64,000 nucleotides of DNA from Ligustrum vulgare (GCA_963555705.1 OY743169.1:7501-71500); one strand, 5' to 3'; positions 44,690-56,040 are shown, counted from the stretch's first letter. A program made the numbers and translations. The notes: generated by a model from the sequence alone, not told the origin.

Positions 44690-45318
44690 TTTGGTATCGG
44701 AGCTTGGCTCTAATTTGGTAAATCTATCATTTACATTCTTTTTGTTGTTCTTGTTGTTAAAAAAATATTGAGAAATATTGTTGTTCTTGATCATTTGTGA
44801 TTCCTACATTGTTGGGTAATTGATTGTTGTTATATTTGAGTTGTTGTTGTTACATTTGAACAAACACTTAAAATTTCCTATGTTATCCAAAGTGTGCATT
44901 CAAAGTGTTTGACAAAATATCTCAAAGAAAAATTTCATGTTAAATCCTATTTTAAGAGTACCAAACATCTTCCTAGTCGAATAATTGTACCTAATCCAAT
45001 TCTCCTATTTCTTGTATAGTAGCAAGCAAAGAAATTCTACTTGCTATTGTGTCAATCTTTTCTCTACTTCATTATTGTTTGTGGAAATTTATTACACAAG
45101 AATTGAGTTCTTGGTATAGTTGACTACATTCCTTGAAGCGTTTGAGTAGGAAAAATTAGAATGGAAAAGGGAAAGAATGTCAAACTCATTTGAGGGTAAA
45201 AGCCAATTTGAGAGAAAATAAAAGAGCGAATATTTTTGTAAGGAAACTTACACACTTGCACTCCGTGGAAAATACTCATACTTCAAGTGGACAAAATTCA
45301 AATGCACAAACTTAAGAA
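44690..45318 (+). other. Element F leader (PBS and 5' UTR)
   Basis: The PBS at 44692-44707 is followed by about 600 bp without a recognised gene. Confidence 0.6.
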
Positions 45319-46209
45319 TTGAGAGACATGATACAAGCTCTCACAATTACAATGGCTAGACAAGTAGAAGAAATGGGAGGAAGAATTGAAAGAAGGTTGG
45401 AGGGGAGATTAGAAAGATTGGAGACTAGGAGGGAAGTCCCATTACCAAGGGATGATAATGATAGGAGGGGTGATAGAAGGAGAGTTAGAGATGAATATGA
45501 TGAGGAGGAGGAGGATGGTGATGAGTTGGAGAGTGAAGGGGGTAGTGACCAAAATTGGAATATGGGTAGAAATCGAGGAGGTAGGAATGGTCGAGGTCAT
45601 GGGAGAAATCATAGAGATAGAGATGGGGTAGATGGTAATCTTGGGAGCATAAAAATGAGAATTCCTTCATTCCATGGGACTAGTGATTCAGATGCGTATT
45701 TAGAGTGGAAAAGGAAGATGGAGTTGATCTTTGAATGCCATCGATACTCTGAAAATAAAAAGGTCAAGTTAGCTGTAGTAGAGTTTATCGATTATGCCTT
45801 AGCTTGGTAGGATAATTTATTACTCACTAGGAGGAGGAATTTGGAGGGTAGTGTTGAAACATGGGATGAGTTGAAGAGTCTCATGTGGAAGAGGTTTGTT
45901 TCTAGAGGGGTGGATGATTATTACAAGGAGATGGAGAAGGCCTTGATGAGAGCTCATATCGAGGAGGATAGGGAAACCACCATGGCACGTTTTATTAGTG
46001 GATTGAATAGGAAAATAGCCAATGTGGTGGAATTGTACCATTATGTGGAAATGGGAGAGTTGGTGCACATGGCTATCAAAGTGGAGGACCAATTGAAAAA
46101 GGAGCAATTTAAGAAAAAAAGACAAGAAAAATATTTGGAGGGTCCTAGCTCCACTTGGAAGTCTAAGTGGGGGAATGATAAAGTTGATAAAATTTCACTT
46201 AAGGACAAG
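45319..46209 (+). pseudogene. Element F gag, N-terminal and core part
   Basis: The frame gives MIQALTITMARQVEEMGG, an Arg/Asp-rich stretch, the Retrotrans_gag core (MRIPSFHGTSDSDAYLEW, ELIFECHRYSENKKVKLAVVEF), TAG at 45808-45810 where A has WWDQL, then RFISGLNRKIANVVELYHY. About 20 codons are missing compared with A after WKRFVS. E2 interrupts it at 46214; the zinc-knuckle part follows at 49959. Confidence 0.75.
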
Positions 46210-46214
46210 GTTGA

Positions 46215-47230
46215 TGATATGATTCGGACCAGGCATCGAAGGGAAAATTCAAGCCATCGGCAACACGACAGTGATCTACGTGCAAAATGGAGTAAGTTTC
46301 ATGTTGGAATCGAGCCGAGAAGGAGAAAGGATCAAGCCGAGCCGAGTAATCAAAGTTATTTGTGAAAAAAAGTCATTATCGCCGTAATGAAGATCCTTCG
46401 CGGCCGTAACTCATATAATCACGGCCGTAAAAGCTATTATCATGGCCGTAACCAACTATCGGGGAAAAAGGAAGAATTTCAGCAGAACGAGGCTTACGGC
46501 CGTAAGTATGGAAGTTACGACCATAACATTCAAGCAGAGGCATTTCACGGACATAATAAGATTCATCACGGCCGTAATTAATAAAACAGTTTGGGATCAG
46601 AGAGGCCATTACGGCCGTAAAAGCATTCTTCACGGTCGTAACTAAGTAGCAGCCAGATTTTGTGAGAATTTTCAGTTATTTTGTTTCCTTTATAATTTTA
46701 AGTTATTTTCCTATTTTAGAATCTTAGTTTAATTAGAATTCTATTTTGAGTAAATTAGCTACTAGGTTATTTTGCTTATTTATATTCTTTTCCATGATTG
46801 TAAAAAAGACAGTTTCAGTTTGAGTTTTGATATTAATAATATTTGAGAGAGATTCTCCAAATTGAAAGGTTGAGGAGTGCCTTTTGTGTTCTTTGAGAAC
46901 AAATCCAACTTATCAAATATTGCGAAATACTTGTGGCGTTAAACTTATCAAATATTCGCGAGAATATTTGTGGCGTTTCCAATTAGAATCTTATCAAGGA
47001 AATTGACGAGTCCTTGTGGCGTTCACCAATCTTAGTTCTTCAATCATCATCGTCATTACTTGTGTCGTGATTGTCGGCTCAAGGTTTTATCGTCGATCTA
47101 TCTTTAATTCCGTTATTTATTTCCCGTGTTCTTGTTTATTTTTTTGTTTAAATCTGATCTAAATCTTTCCTAAGTTTTAATTTCGTTATTCCGCGTTGTT
47201 CGACGAGATTCCCTAAATGGGATCACGTCA
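46215..47230 (+). repeat. E2 5' LTR
   Basis: TGATATGATTCGG...GATCACGTCA. Octamer-like sites at 46378/46400/46421/46442, 46496/46517, 46547/46568 and 46611/46632, spaced 21-22 bp within groups. Confidence 0.88.
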
Positions 47231-47643
47231 TCTGGTATCAGAGCTTAGATCTAGATTGAGTTCTTGTTATTCTTGATATTTTCATGTTTTCTTGATTTTT
47301 TTGTTCTTCGTGTCAGTTATAAATCTTTTTCAATTTGATCCATAAGAGTCAGTCCCAAAAATTCAAAAGTGTTTTTCTTGTTCGTTTTTCGTCCAAATCC
47401 AGTTCCGTTTTCTCTGCCATACTCGTAGTCCAATTCTCTGGCAGATTAAAAAAAATTCAAAAATTTCATTTTTTTCCATATTCCAAATTTCCTCAATTCT
47501 TCAATTTGTTCTTATTCGTGTCTTGTTTATCTACCCTTGATAAAGAGTTCTTGGATTGATTCTCGGAGTTCTTGAGAAGGAAAAAGAGTGATACACGAGT
47601 GATAAAGATTTGTGAGGAATTTTATTTCTTCTTGTTATAAATC

Positions 47644-49303
47644 ATGTCTCGCAGGGAGAGATCTTCATCAATGAGTGATAACAAACGTTCCGAAAGAGGG
47701 GATAGAATATTGGAGCAGGGTGTTGAATTATTGGCAGAGATGCAGGAAAAATTTAAGAAGTTAATGGTTAGGATGGATAAAAGAGATGCGATGGTTGTCG
47801 GTTCCTCCTTCCTTTTGTGAACATGATCACTACTCTCCTGTTTTGATGTCTCTTTTCTCTTCAATGGCCTTTCATCCATCCCATCTCCGTACCTAGCATG
47901 ACATTCACGCCTACTACTCCTCCTGGCCATAGAGTCCACCCGCGATTGCTTCTTTTTCAATTGGGCAAAGGTAAAAATAATTCTGATTCCAAGCCTCTTA
48001 AGGATAAAAATGTTAAGTGCTTTAAATGTTTGGAACGGGGTCACATTACACTTGATTGTCCACGTAAAAAGGTTAGGTGTGATAGTGAAGGGGCGAAAAG
48101 TGTTGTGGTGGATGAGTCAATTATTGATAGGCATGCTCTTAGCATTAGGCGTAAGGTGAATGTTTTGGATAATGTGGAAGGGCAGAAGGATAATATTTTT
48201 CGCACAAGATGCATCGTGAATGATAAAGTGTGTAGCATGGTGATTGAGGGGGGAAGTTGTACTAATGTAGTTAGTATAATGTTGGATGAAAAATTAAGCT
48301 TACCTTTAATGAAACATCCAACACCTTATAAATTACAATGGTTGACTAAGTCGGGGGAAGTTAAGGTGAAGAGACAGGCCTTGGTGACTTTTTCTTTTGG
48401 TGGATATACTGATGAGGTAATTTTTGACGTGGTGCCTATGCAAATTAGTCACATATTGTTGGGTAGGCCTTGGCAACATGAAAGGGCTGTGCTACATGAT
48501 GGGTATACGAATAGATACAGCTTGGTAAAAGAGGGAAAAAGTTTACTCTAATGCCACTATCTCCAACTGAAGCCCTGAAAGATCAATTGAAAGTGAAAAG
48601 TGAGTTTGAGGGGAAAAATAAGAGAGTTGAGGCCACGACCTCAGAAAAAGGAGAGGGATTGAAAAATAAAGAAAAGAGGGTTGAGGTTCAAACCTCAGAA
48701 AAAGGAGAGACTGAGTGCAAAAAGCAAAAGAAAAGAGAGTCTACCACAAAAACGAGTCTATTTACACTTACTCACGCTAACACACCCCTCCCCAGTTCTA
48801 TTAAATCTGTTTTGCAGAGACATAAATCAATCCATGAACTTAAGACGGGGCAGAAATTCATTGGCCAAAATGAGCAGGCCAAAAGTCTAAAGGATCGCAC
48901 AAAGCTTAAACATGATCATCGAGCCCAGAAAAACAGGAGGAATTTAAAAAGCCGACCAAAATTGGATACGAGGTCGAATCCTTTTCAAGAGAGTGAGTAT
49001 GATATGATCCGGACCAAGCATCGAAGGGCAAAGTCGAGCCATCTGAAATACGACAGTGATCTACGTGCAAAACGGAGTAAGTTTCATGTTGAAATCGAGC
49101 CGGCCGTAATGAAGATCATTCACGGTCGTAACTCATATAATCATGGCTGTAAAAGCTATTATCACGGCCATAACCAACTATCAGGGAAAAAGGAAGAATT
49201 TCAGCAGAACGAGGCTTACGGCTGTAAGTATGGAAGTTACGGTCGTAACATTCAAGCAAGATTATTTCACGGCCGTAATAAGATTCATCAAGTCCGTAAT
49301 TAA
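47644..49303 (+). pseudogene. E2 gag (shortened), protease and LTR-encoded tail
   Basis: The ATG at 47644 (MSRRERSSSM) opens a frame homologous to E1, disrupted by an inverted segment at 47794-47966. The zinc knuckle is CFKCLERGHITLDC, protease has VIEGGSCTNV (Asp of the active site changed to Glu-Gly), and a 1-bp shift at about 48545 moves to the frame 48551-49303. That frame contains SEKGE repeats, the SLFTLTHANTPLPS block, the DTRSNPFQE tail, and then runs 300 bp into the 3' LTR as HGRNSYNHG-like heptads. Inactive. Confidence 0.72.
47794..47966 (-). other. 173-bp in-place inversion in E2 gag
   Basis: Compared with E1, the segment from GCCCAATTG to ACCGACAAC is inverted, while flanks (GATGCGATG on the left, AAAGGTAAAAATAATTCTG on the right) are collinear. 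On the minus strand it still encodes QSRVDSMARRSS...HVHKRKEEPTT. Confidence 0.88.
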
Positions 49304-49953
49304 TAAAACAGTTTTGGATCAGAGAGGCCATTACGGACGTAAAAGAATTCTTCACGGCCGTAACTGAGTAGCGGCCAGATTTTGCGGGGATTTTGAGTTA
49401 TTTTGTTTCCTTTATAATTTTAAGTTATTTTCCTATTTTAGAATCTTAGTTTAATTAGAATTCTATTTTGAGTAAATTAGCGACTAGGTTATTTTGCTTA
49501 TTTATATTCTTTTCCATGATTTTAAAAAAGACAGTTTCAGTTTGAGTTTTGAGATTAATAATATTTGAGAGAGGATTCTCCAAATTGAAAGGTTAAGGAG
49601 TCCCTTTTGTGTTCTTCGAGAACAAATCCAACTTATCAAATATTGCGAAATATTTGTGGCGTTGAACTTATCAAATATTCGCGAGAATATTTGTGACGTT
49701 TCCAATTAGAATCTTATCAAGGAAATTGACGAGTCCTTGTGGCGTTCACCAATCTTGGTTCTTCAATCCGCATCGTCATTACTTGCGTCATGATTGTCGG
49801 GTCAAGGTTTTATCGTCGATCTATCTTTAATTCTGTTGTTTATTTCCTGTGTTCTTGTTTATTTTTGTGTTTAAATCTGATCTAGATCTTTCCTAGGTTT
49901 TAATTTCGTTATTCCGCATTTTTCGACGAGATTCCGCGACTGGGATCACGTAA
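49000..49953 (+). repeat. E2 3' LTR
   Basis: 954 bp, starts TGATATGATCCGG, ends GATCACGTAA (terminal CA changed to AA). Octamers are more decayed than in the 5' LTR. Confidence 0.85.
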
Positions 49954-49958
49954 GTTGA

Positions 49959-50134
49959 GGCATCCAAAGGAAAGGAATTTGGATTCCTCAAAGATAAGTC
50001 CAAGGTTGTTTCTACCATTTCTAGGAGTAGGGATATTGAGTGTTTCAAGTATAGGGGTTGGGGGCATTATTCTCAAGAGAGACAAAGATGAGGGAGAGCA
50101 AGTACAAGGGGACGATGATAGGGAGAGTGAATAA
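49959..50134 (+). pseudogene. Element F gag, zinc-knuckle part
   Basis: It continues KDKV|EASKGKEFGFLKDK after the TSD, with a decayed knuckle (CFKYRGWGHYSQ, cysteines lost). It is frameshifted, then reads GDDDRESE and TAA (50132-50134), the same stop position as in A. Confidence 0.7.
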
Positions 50135-53100
50135 GAAATGGTGGAGGGAGTTGTGAGTCGACCAAAGTCTTTGGTTACCATGAGATCTCTCAAAACCCAA
50201 GCCAAGGTTGATGAAATGGCTGAGCAAATGGAAAACATTTTTCATACTAGGTGTATTGTGAGAGATAAAGTTTGTAGTATCATCATTGATAGTGGGAATT
50301 GCACAAATGTGGTGAGTACTAACATGGTGGAGAAGCTAGGATTACCGGTGATGCCACATCCTAATCCCTATAAATTGCAATGGTTGAGTGACTATGGGGA
50401 GTTGAAGATAAGTAAGCAAGTGCTTGTTATTTTCAATATCGTGACACATGAGGATCAAGTTCATTGTGATGTGGTCTCCATGCAAGCTACTCACATACTT
50501 TTGGGTAGACCTTGGCAATATGATAGGAAGGTGATGTATGATGGAAGAAAGAACCGGTATAGTTTCCAAATGAATGAGAAACCCATAACACTGCTACCTT
50601 TGAGCCTGGAAGAAGTTTATAAGGACCAATTGAAGCTCGAAAGGGTGGAGGAGGAGGAGGAGGAGGAGGAAAAATAAAGAAGGAAGAAAAGGATGGAAGT
50701 GAGTGGGGAGCAAAAAGAGAGTGGAAAAAAAGGTGAAGGGGTGAAAAAAAAAAACAAAAGAAAGAGGGCGAAGGAGGTTGAGAAAAAATTGAATATTTAT
50801 GCTAGTAAGGGTGATGTGGAGAGAGCATTAAAAGAAAATCAACACATACTTTGATGGTGTACAAGGAGTCCCTCCTTACACTTATGAATCTCACCCTCCC
50901 CTCCCCAATTTAGCTACCTCTTTGTTGCAGGAATTCGAGGATGTCTTTTCGAAAGATATGCCTAGTGGACTTCCACCCATTAGGGGCATCGAGCACCAAA
51001 TTGACTTCATTCTCGGAGCCGTCATTCCCAATCGACTAGCATACTGAAGCAACTCGGAAGAGACCAAAGAACTCCAAAAGCATGTTGAGGAGTTGATGAG
51101 CAAAGGATATGTTCGAGAGAGCATGAGCTCTTGTGCCATGCCCGTGCTACTAGTGCCCAAGAAGGAAGAAACCTATAGGATGTGTTAATTTCCGAGCCAT
51201 CAACAACATAATGGTAAAGTATCGACATCCTATCCCTAGGTTAGATGACATGCTTGGCGAATTACATAGCTCTTGCATTTTTAGTAAAATTGATTTGAGA
51301 AATAGATACCATCAAATTAGAATGAGAGAAGGAGAAGAATGAAAAACCACATTTAAAACTAAGTATGGTTTATATGAATGGTTGTCTATGCCATTTGGTC
51401 TCACTAATGCACCGAACACTTTCATGAGGTTAATGAATAATATTTTGCGTGCATTCATTGGAAAATTTGTGGTAGTTTACTTTGATGATATTTTGATTTA
51501 TAGAAAGAATTTGGAGGAGCATATTGAACACTTGAGATGTGTGTTGTTAGTTTTAAAAAAAGAAAAATTGTATGTCAATCTCAAAAAGTGTAATTTTTGC
51601 ATGGAAAGTGTTGTTTTTCTTGGATTTGTCGTTAGCACTAAAGGGATTGAGGTTGATGAGGAAAAGATCAAGGCCATTAAAGAATGGCCAAGTCCCAAAA
51701 GTGTCACTGAGGTAATAAGTTTTCGTGGGCTAGCTAGTTTCTATCGCCTTTTTGTCAAAAAATTTAGCACTTTAGCCTCACCACTTACCTAGGTAGTTAA
51801 AAAGAATTTTGGATTTAAATGGGGGGAGACACAAGAAATGGCTTTTAATGAAATAAAACAAAGGTTGTGCACCGCACCCATTTTATCCTTGCCTACCTTT
51901 GACAAAACTTTTGAGATTGAATGTGATGATTCAGGCATAGGTATTGGAGTTGTTTTGATGCAAGAGAAGATGCGGATTGCCTATTTTAGTGAGAAGCTCA
52001 ATGGGGCCTCTTTGAACTATCCCACCTATGACAAGGAGCTCTATGATTTGGTAAGAGCATTAGAGACATGGCACCACTACTTGTGGCATAGGGAGTTCGT
52101 CATCCACATCGATCATGAATCGTTGAAGCATTTGAAGGGGCAAGGGAAGTAGAGCAAGAGGCATGCCAAATGGGTGGAGTACGTGGAGACATTTTCCTAC
52201 GTCATCAAATACAAGAAAGGTAAGGAGAATGTGGTAGCCGATGCACTCTCTAGAAGGTATGCCCTTATCACTACTTTGAGTGCCAAATTGTTGGGTTTTG
52301 AGAGTATTCATTAAGGACTTGTATGTGCATGATGTGGGTTTTGTAAGTATATTTGTTTCACATGAAAAGGTTGCATGTGATAAATACTACAAGCAAGAGG
52401 GGTTCTTATTTCGTGAGGGTAAATTTTTTGTGCCAAATTGATCTTTGAGGGAGTTATTGGTGAGGGAGACTAATGGGGGAGGTTTAATGGATCATTTTAC
52501 GGTGAGAAGAACCTTGAAAATCTTGCAAGAACATTTCTATTAGCCTAAAATGAGGAGGGATGTTGGGAGAATTTGCTCTAGATGCATAACTTGTAGGAAG
52601 GCCAAGTCCAAGGTAGCACCATATGGGTTATATACACCCTTACCCATTCCTAGTGAGCCGTGGACCGATATTTCTATAGATTTTTTTTAGGTCTACCTAG
52701 GTCTAAGAAGGGAAGTGATTCCATCTTTGTGGTAGTTGATCGATTTAGTAAGATGGCACTCTTTATTGCTTGTCATAAGACTGATGATGCCCTTCACATA
52801 GCTGACCTTTTCTTCAAGGAGGTGGTTAGAATTCACGGGGTCCCTAGGAGTATCATGTCGGATAGGGATGTAAAGTTTCTTAGCTATTTTTGGAAGGTTT
52901 AGTGGGTAAATTGGGAACAAAACTTCTATTTTCAACTACTTGTCACCCCCAAACCAATGGTCAAATCGAGGTAGTTAATAGAACTTTGGGACAACTCCTT
53001 CGCGCCAGCCTTAAGAGTAATCTAAAAAATTGGGAAGAGAGTCTACCTTTTGTTGAATTTGCTTATAATTGAGTATTCATTCAACTACTTATTTTTCTTC

Positions 53101-53612
53101 ATTTGAGATTGTTTATGGCTTTAACCCGCTAACTCCGCTCGATTTAATTCCTTTAGCTGTTGATGAAAGAAATAGCTTAGATGGGAAGAAGAAGGCAGAC
53201 TTGATTAAATCTCTTCATGAAAGAGTCAAACTTCAAATTGAGAAGAAGAATGAACAGTACTCTTCCAAAACCAACAAGGGTAGAAAGCTCGTCACCTTTG
53301 AACCGGGGGATTGGGTGTGTCTCCACTTGAGAAAGGAGCGCTTTCCTAATCAAAGGAAATCCAAATTACAGCCGCGCGGAGATGGCCCATTCCAAGTCAT
53401 TGAAAATATCAATGACAATGCCCACAAACTTGATCTTCCAGGTGAGTATAATGTTTTTGCCACTTTCAATGTGTCGACTTATCCCATTTTGATGCAGGTG
53501 AAGATTCGGAGTCGAATCCTTTTCACGGGGGAGGGGATGATGATGACCAAGGAAGTCAACCCACGAACCAAGGAAGTCAACCCTCGATTCACGAATCGAT
53601 GGGGCCCATGAT
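50135..53612 (+). pseudogene. Element F pol: PR, RT, RNase H, integrase remnants
   Basis: PR at 50138-50677 (IIDSGNCTNVVSTNM, HILLGRPWQYDRK, poly-Glu end); RT at about 50930-51790 with YFDDILIYR; RNase H at 51838-52260 ([23 protein letters not shown]); integrase at about 52400-53610 with [22 protein letters not shown] and the GPFQVIENINDNAHKLDLPG end. At least ten stops or frameshifts (for example TGA 51338, TAG 51790, TAG 52150, TAG 52901). Nonfunctional. Its GIEHQIDF shows the ancestral codon for the stop found in A at 7619. Confidence 0.85.
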
Positions 53613-55005
53613 GAGATCCAAGGTCAAAGAGGTCCAAGAGTCGATGGAGGGACATATTTACAAGCTTTTAATCAAGTCCACATGGAAGAGAACAAGACAG
53701 ACGTCAATTGCCTAATTTTGGAGCTTCAGGCACTTTCGATCGACCAAAAGTCACCTTGGTCGACCGAAAGTCTGGAAAAACTTTAGAGGCAGCTTCAGTC
53801 GTTATCGGTTGAGCAGTGTTCGATCGAAACTGTCGTTTTGGTCGACTAATTGATCAACCGAAACATGTTGTGATGTGTTTCGGACCCTCGACAATCGGAG
53901 TCATAGCAGGCTTGACAGAAAAAGTTAAATATTCAAGCCAAATAAAAGTGTAATCCAGTCAACCATGTCGGAATTAGATGCATAATATGTGTTTTTCGAG
54001 TAGAAATGGGCCACTAAGCAAAACTCATGGGTTAAAGCCCTTGAGCCGACTGATTTTATGGCCAAATTCCATCATTTGGAGCTTCAAAACAGCAAGTCAA
54101 TTATGCAGGCGGAAATTAGGGTTTTTGCGTATTTTTAGGTTAATTTTGTTTTTAATTATTTGTTTTCCTATTTTAGAATTTTAGTCTAATTAGAATTCTA
54201 TTTTGAGTCAATTAGCGGCTAGGTTATTTTACTTATTTATATTCCTTTCCATTCATTGTAATTCAGACTTGAGACTTTGATTTTGATATAAACAGTTTTT
54301 TATTGAGGATTCAATAAAGTTATAGGTGGATTCCTATGTTTTTCGAACTTATCAAGAATATTTCTTGTGGCGTTCAAATATCGAACTTATCAAATATTTG
54401 GTAGAATATTTGTGGCGTTCAAATCAGAGACTTATCAAGGAGATTGGACAAATCCTTGTGGTGTTTCGAAAGTCTTGGTTCTTTATTCCGCATCGTTGAG
54501 TCATCGCGTCGTGAATATCGGGTCAAGATTCCACTGTCCATCCACAACCTGGGTTCGGAACTTTCCGGCGTTTCTTCCGCGCTTCGAATCTCATCATGTT
54601 GGACTTGAAAATGCGGGGTTTTTTGTGCAATTTCCTAATTTTCATTCTTACCTCAACTTTTGTAATATAATAACATTTCCTCACAACCCCAAACCTTAGT
54701 TTGGATATTGTGAACTCCTTGAGAGCATTGGAAGAGGTAAATCCTTTTCTTTACTTGTAACAAATCTTTGAACTTCTTCAACTTTATTTAGGAATCATTA
54801 TTCTTGTGTATTGTTATTGTTGTTTCCACAAATCTTGGAATTTGCTATTATTCTCTCCATTGGGCTAGGGTCTATATTCCTTAGAATTTTGGTTAGGGTT
54901 AGCTTGGGTCAAGATTATCACTTATTTTACCAACTTAGCATTCTTGAGTTTGATATTAAATTGTTGTGAAAAATTTTGGTCCAAATACCAAAGGGGTTCA
55001 CATCA
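53538..55005 (+). repeat. Element F 3' LTR (holding solo LTR D2)
   Basis: TGATGATGACCAAGG to GGTTCACATCA, about 737 bp without D2. Palindromes at 53738/53758 (20 bp apart) and a decayed pair near 53820-53860. It has an extra CGAACCAAGGAAGTCAACC duplication and further sequence absent from the 5' LTR. Confidence 0.8.
53871..54596 (+). mobile_element. D2: D-type solo LTR in F 3' LTR
   Basis: 726 bp, TSD TGTTG at 53866-53870 and 54597-54601; TGATGTG...GAATCTCATCA like D1. It lacks the octamer array region found in D1 (shorter by about 80 bp). Confidence 0.88.
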
Positions 55006-55010
55006 TAAAG

Positions 55011-55625
55011 GGAAGCAGAAGGTCATTTACAGTAGTAAGCAATGCATTCACGGTCGTAACTCAAGCAACACATTTTTGAACTCGCAAGTCACTTACGACC
55101 TTAAGTTGAATTTGACGGCCGTAAATAAAATCACTGTGCGGTCACGCGATGATTTTCCCCCACGGTCGTACAGTTTAAAAAAATTAAGGTTTCGCGAGTT
55201 TTTGCATTAAATACCGTTTTACATATTTTAGGTTTTATTTTGTGCCTCTTTTGCGGTTAGACCTAATTTTAGGCTATTTTGCTTATTTATATGTTATTTT
55301 CTATTCAATGTAATAGTTAGAATTTGATGAATAAAAGTTATCTTGAGTTTTCTCTCCAAATATCGCTCTTGATTGAACACTTTCGAAATTATCAAGGATT
55401 TAATCAAATCTTTATGGCTTCACCAAATTGAACTTATCAAAGGCGTGGACAACATTTGTAGCATTCCCCCATGTTGGTTCTTATTTCCGGATTGTTACGG
55501 GTCTAATGTTTAATATACCTTAGGTTTTTGCATCGTGAGGCTCGAGTCTTCATGTTACCGTCCATCAACAAACTGAATTCGGAACTTTCCCAACGTTCAA
55601 TCAATTATTCCACGAGCATCCCTCC
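55011..55625 (+). repeat. C 3' LTR, remainder
   Basis: It continues the LTR begun at 43005, with decayed octamers near 55055, 55095 and 55116, then the TTGATAAG/CTTATCAA-rich part and GAACTTTCCCAACGTTCAATC. The end blurs into the following tandem repeat. Confidence 0.7.
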
Positions 55626-55632
55626 TGAGTTT

Positions 55633-56040
55633 AAATCATAACATGTATATTTAACCATCTATATTGGATTGGAGATATAAAAATACACTCGACATCACAA
55701 TTTGGCAATCAAACTTCGTAGTTAAGCAACCATAATTTTCAAGATTGTCATTTAACATTGTAACCAATGATTCGAAGACCAAGTATTTTTAGTCAGATTA
55801 AGAATGTTTTTAAACGTTATAACATGTATATTTAACCATCTATATTGGTTTGGAGACATAAAAAAAACTTCTCATCAAAATATTGGCCATGAAATTTCAA
55901 AGTTAAGCAACCAAAATTTTAAATTTTTTAGCAAAATAAAACAGTGTAACCAATTTTTTGAAGACCAAGAAGTATTTTTAGTTAGATTTTAAATGTTTTT
56001 GAACATTATAAGAACGATATTTAGCCATCTATATTGGTTC
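55633..56040. repeat. About 185-bp tandem repeat
   Basis: ACATGTATATTTAACCATCT recurs at about 55640 and 55822, with a diverged third start at about 56010. Two full units, AT-rich, satellite-like. Confidence 0.75.

Larger units (their letters stand above)
46215..49953 (+). mobile_element. E2: gag-protease LTR element in F gag
   Basis: 3739 bp, TSD GTTGA at 46210-46214 and 49954-49958. The 5' LTR is 46215-47230, PBS TGGTATCAGAGCTTAG at 47233, and the 3' LTR 49000-49953 (about 60 bp shorter by an internal deletion). The internal content is the same as E1: shortened gag, protease, conserved tail, no RT-RH-IN. Two independent insertions with the same deletion show that this form has been copied. 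Confidence 0.88.
43149..55005 (+). mobile_element. Element F: old full-length CRM-like LTR element with three nested insertions
   Basis: TSD TAAAG at 43144-43148 and 55006-55010. Removing G, E2 and D2 leaves about 6.5 kb. PBS-like TGGTATCGGAGCTTGG is at 44692; PPT GGGGGAGGGGA precedes the 3' LTR at 53538. Gag, PR, RT, RH and IN are all recognisable, with many stops and frameshifts. The LTRs carry GGTCGATC/GGTCGACC palindromes instead of ACGGCCGT. It is older than A by its decay and by the three later insertions. Confidence 0.88.
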
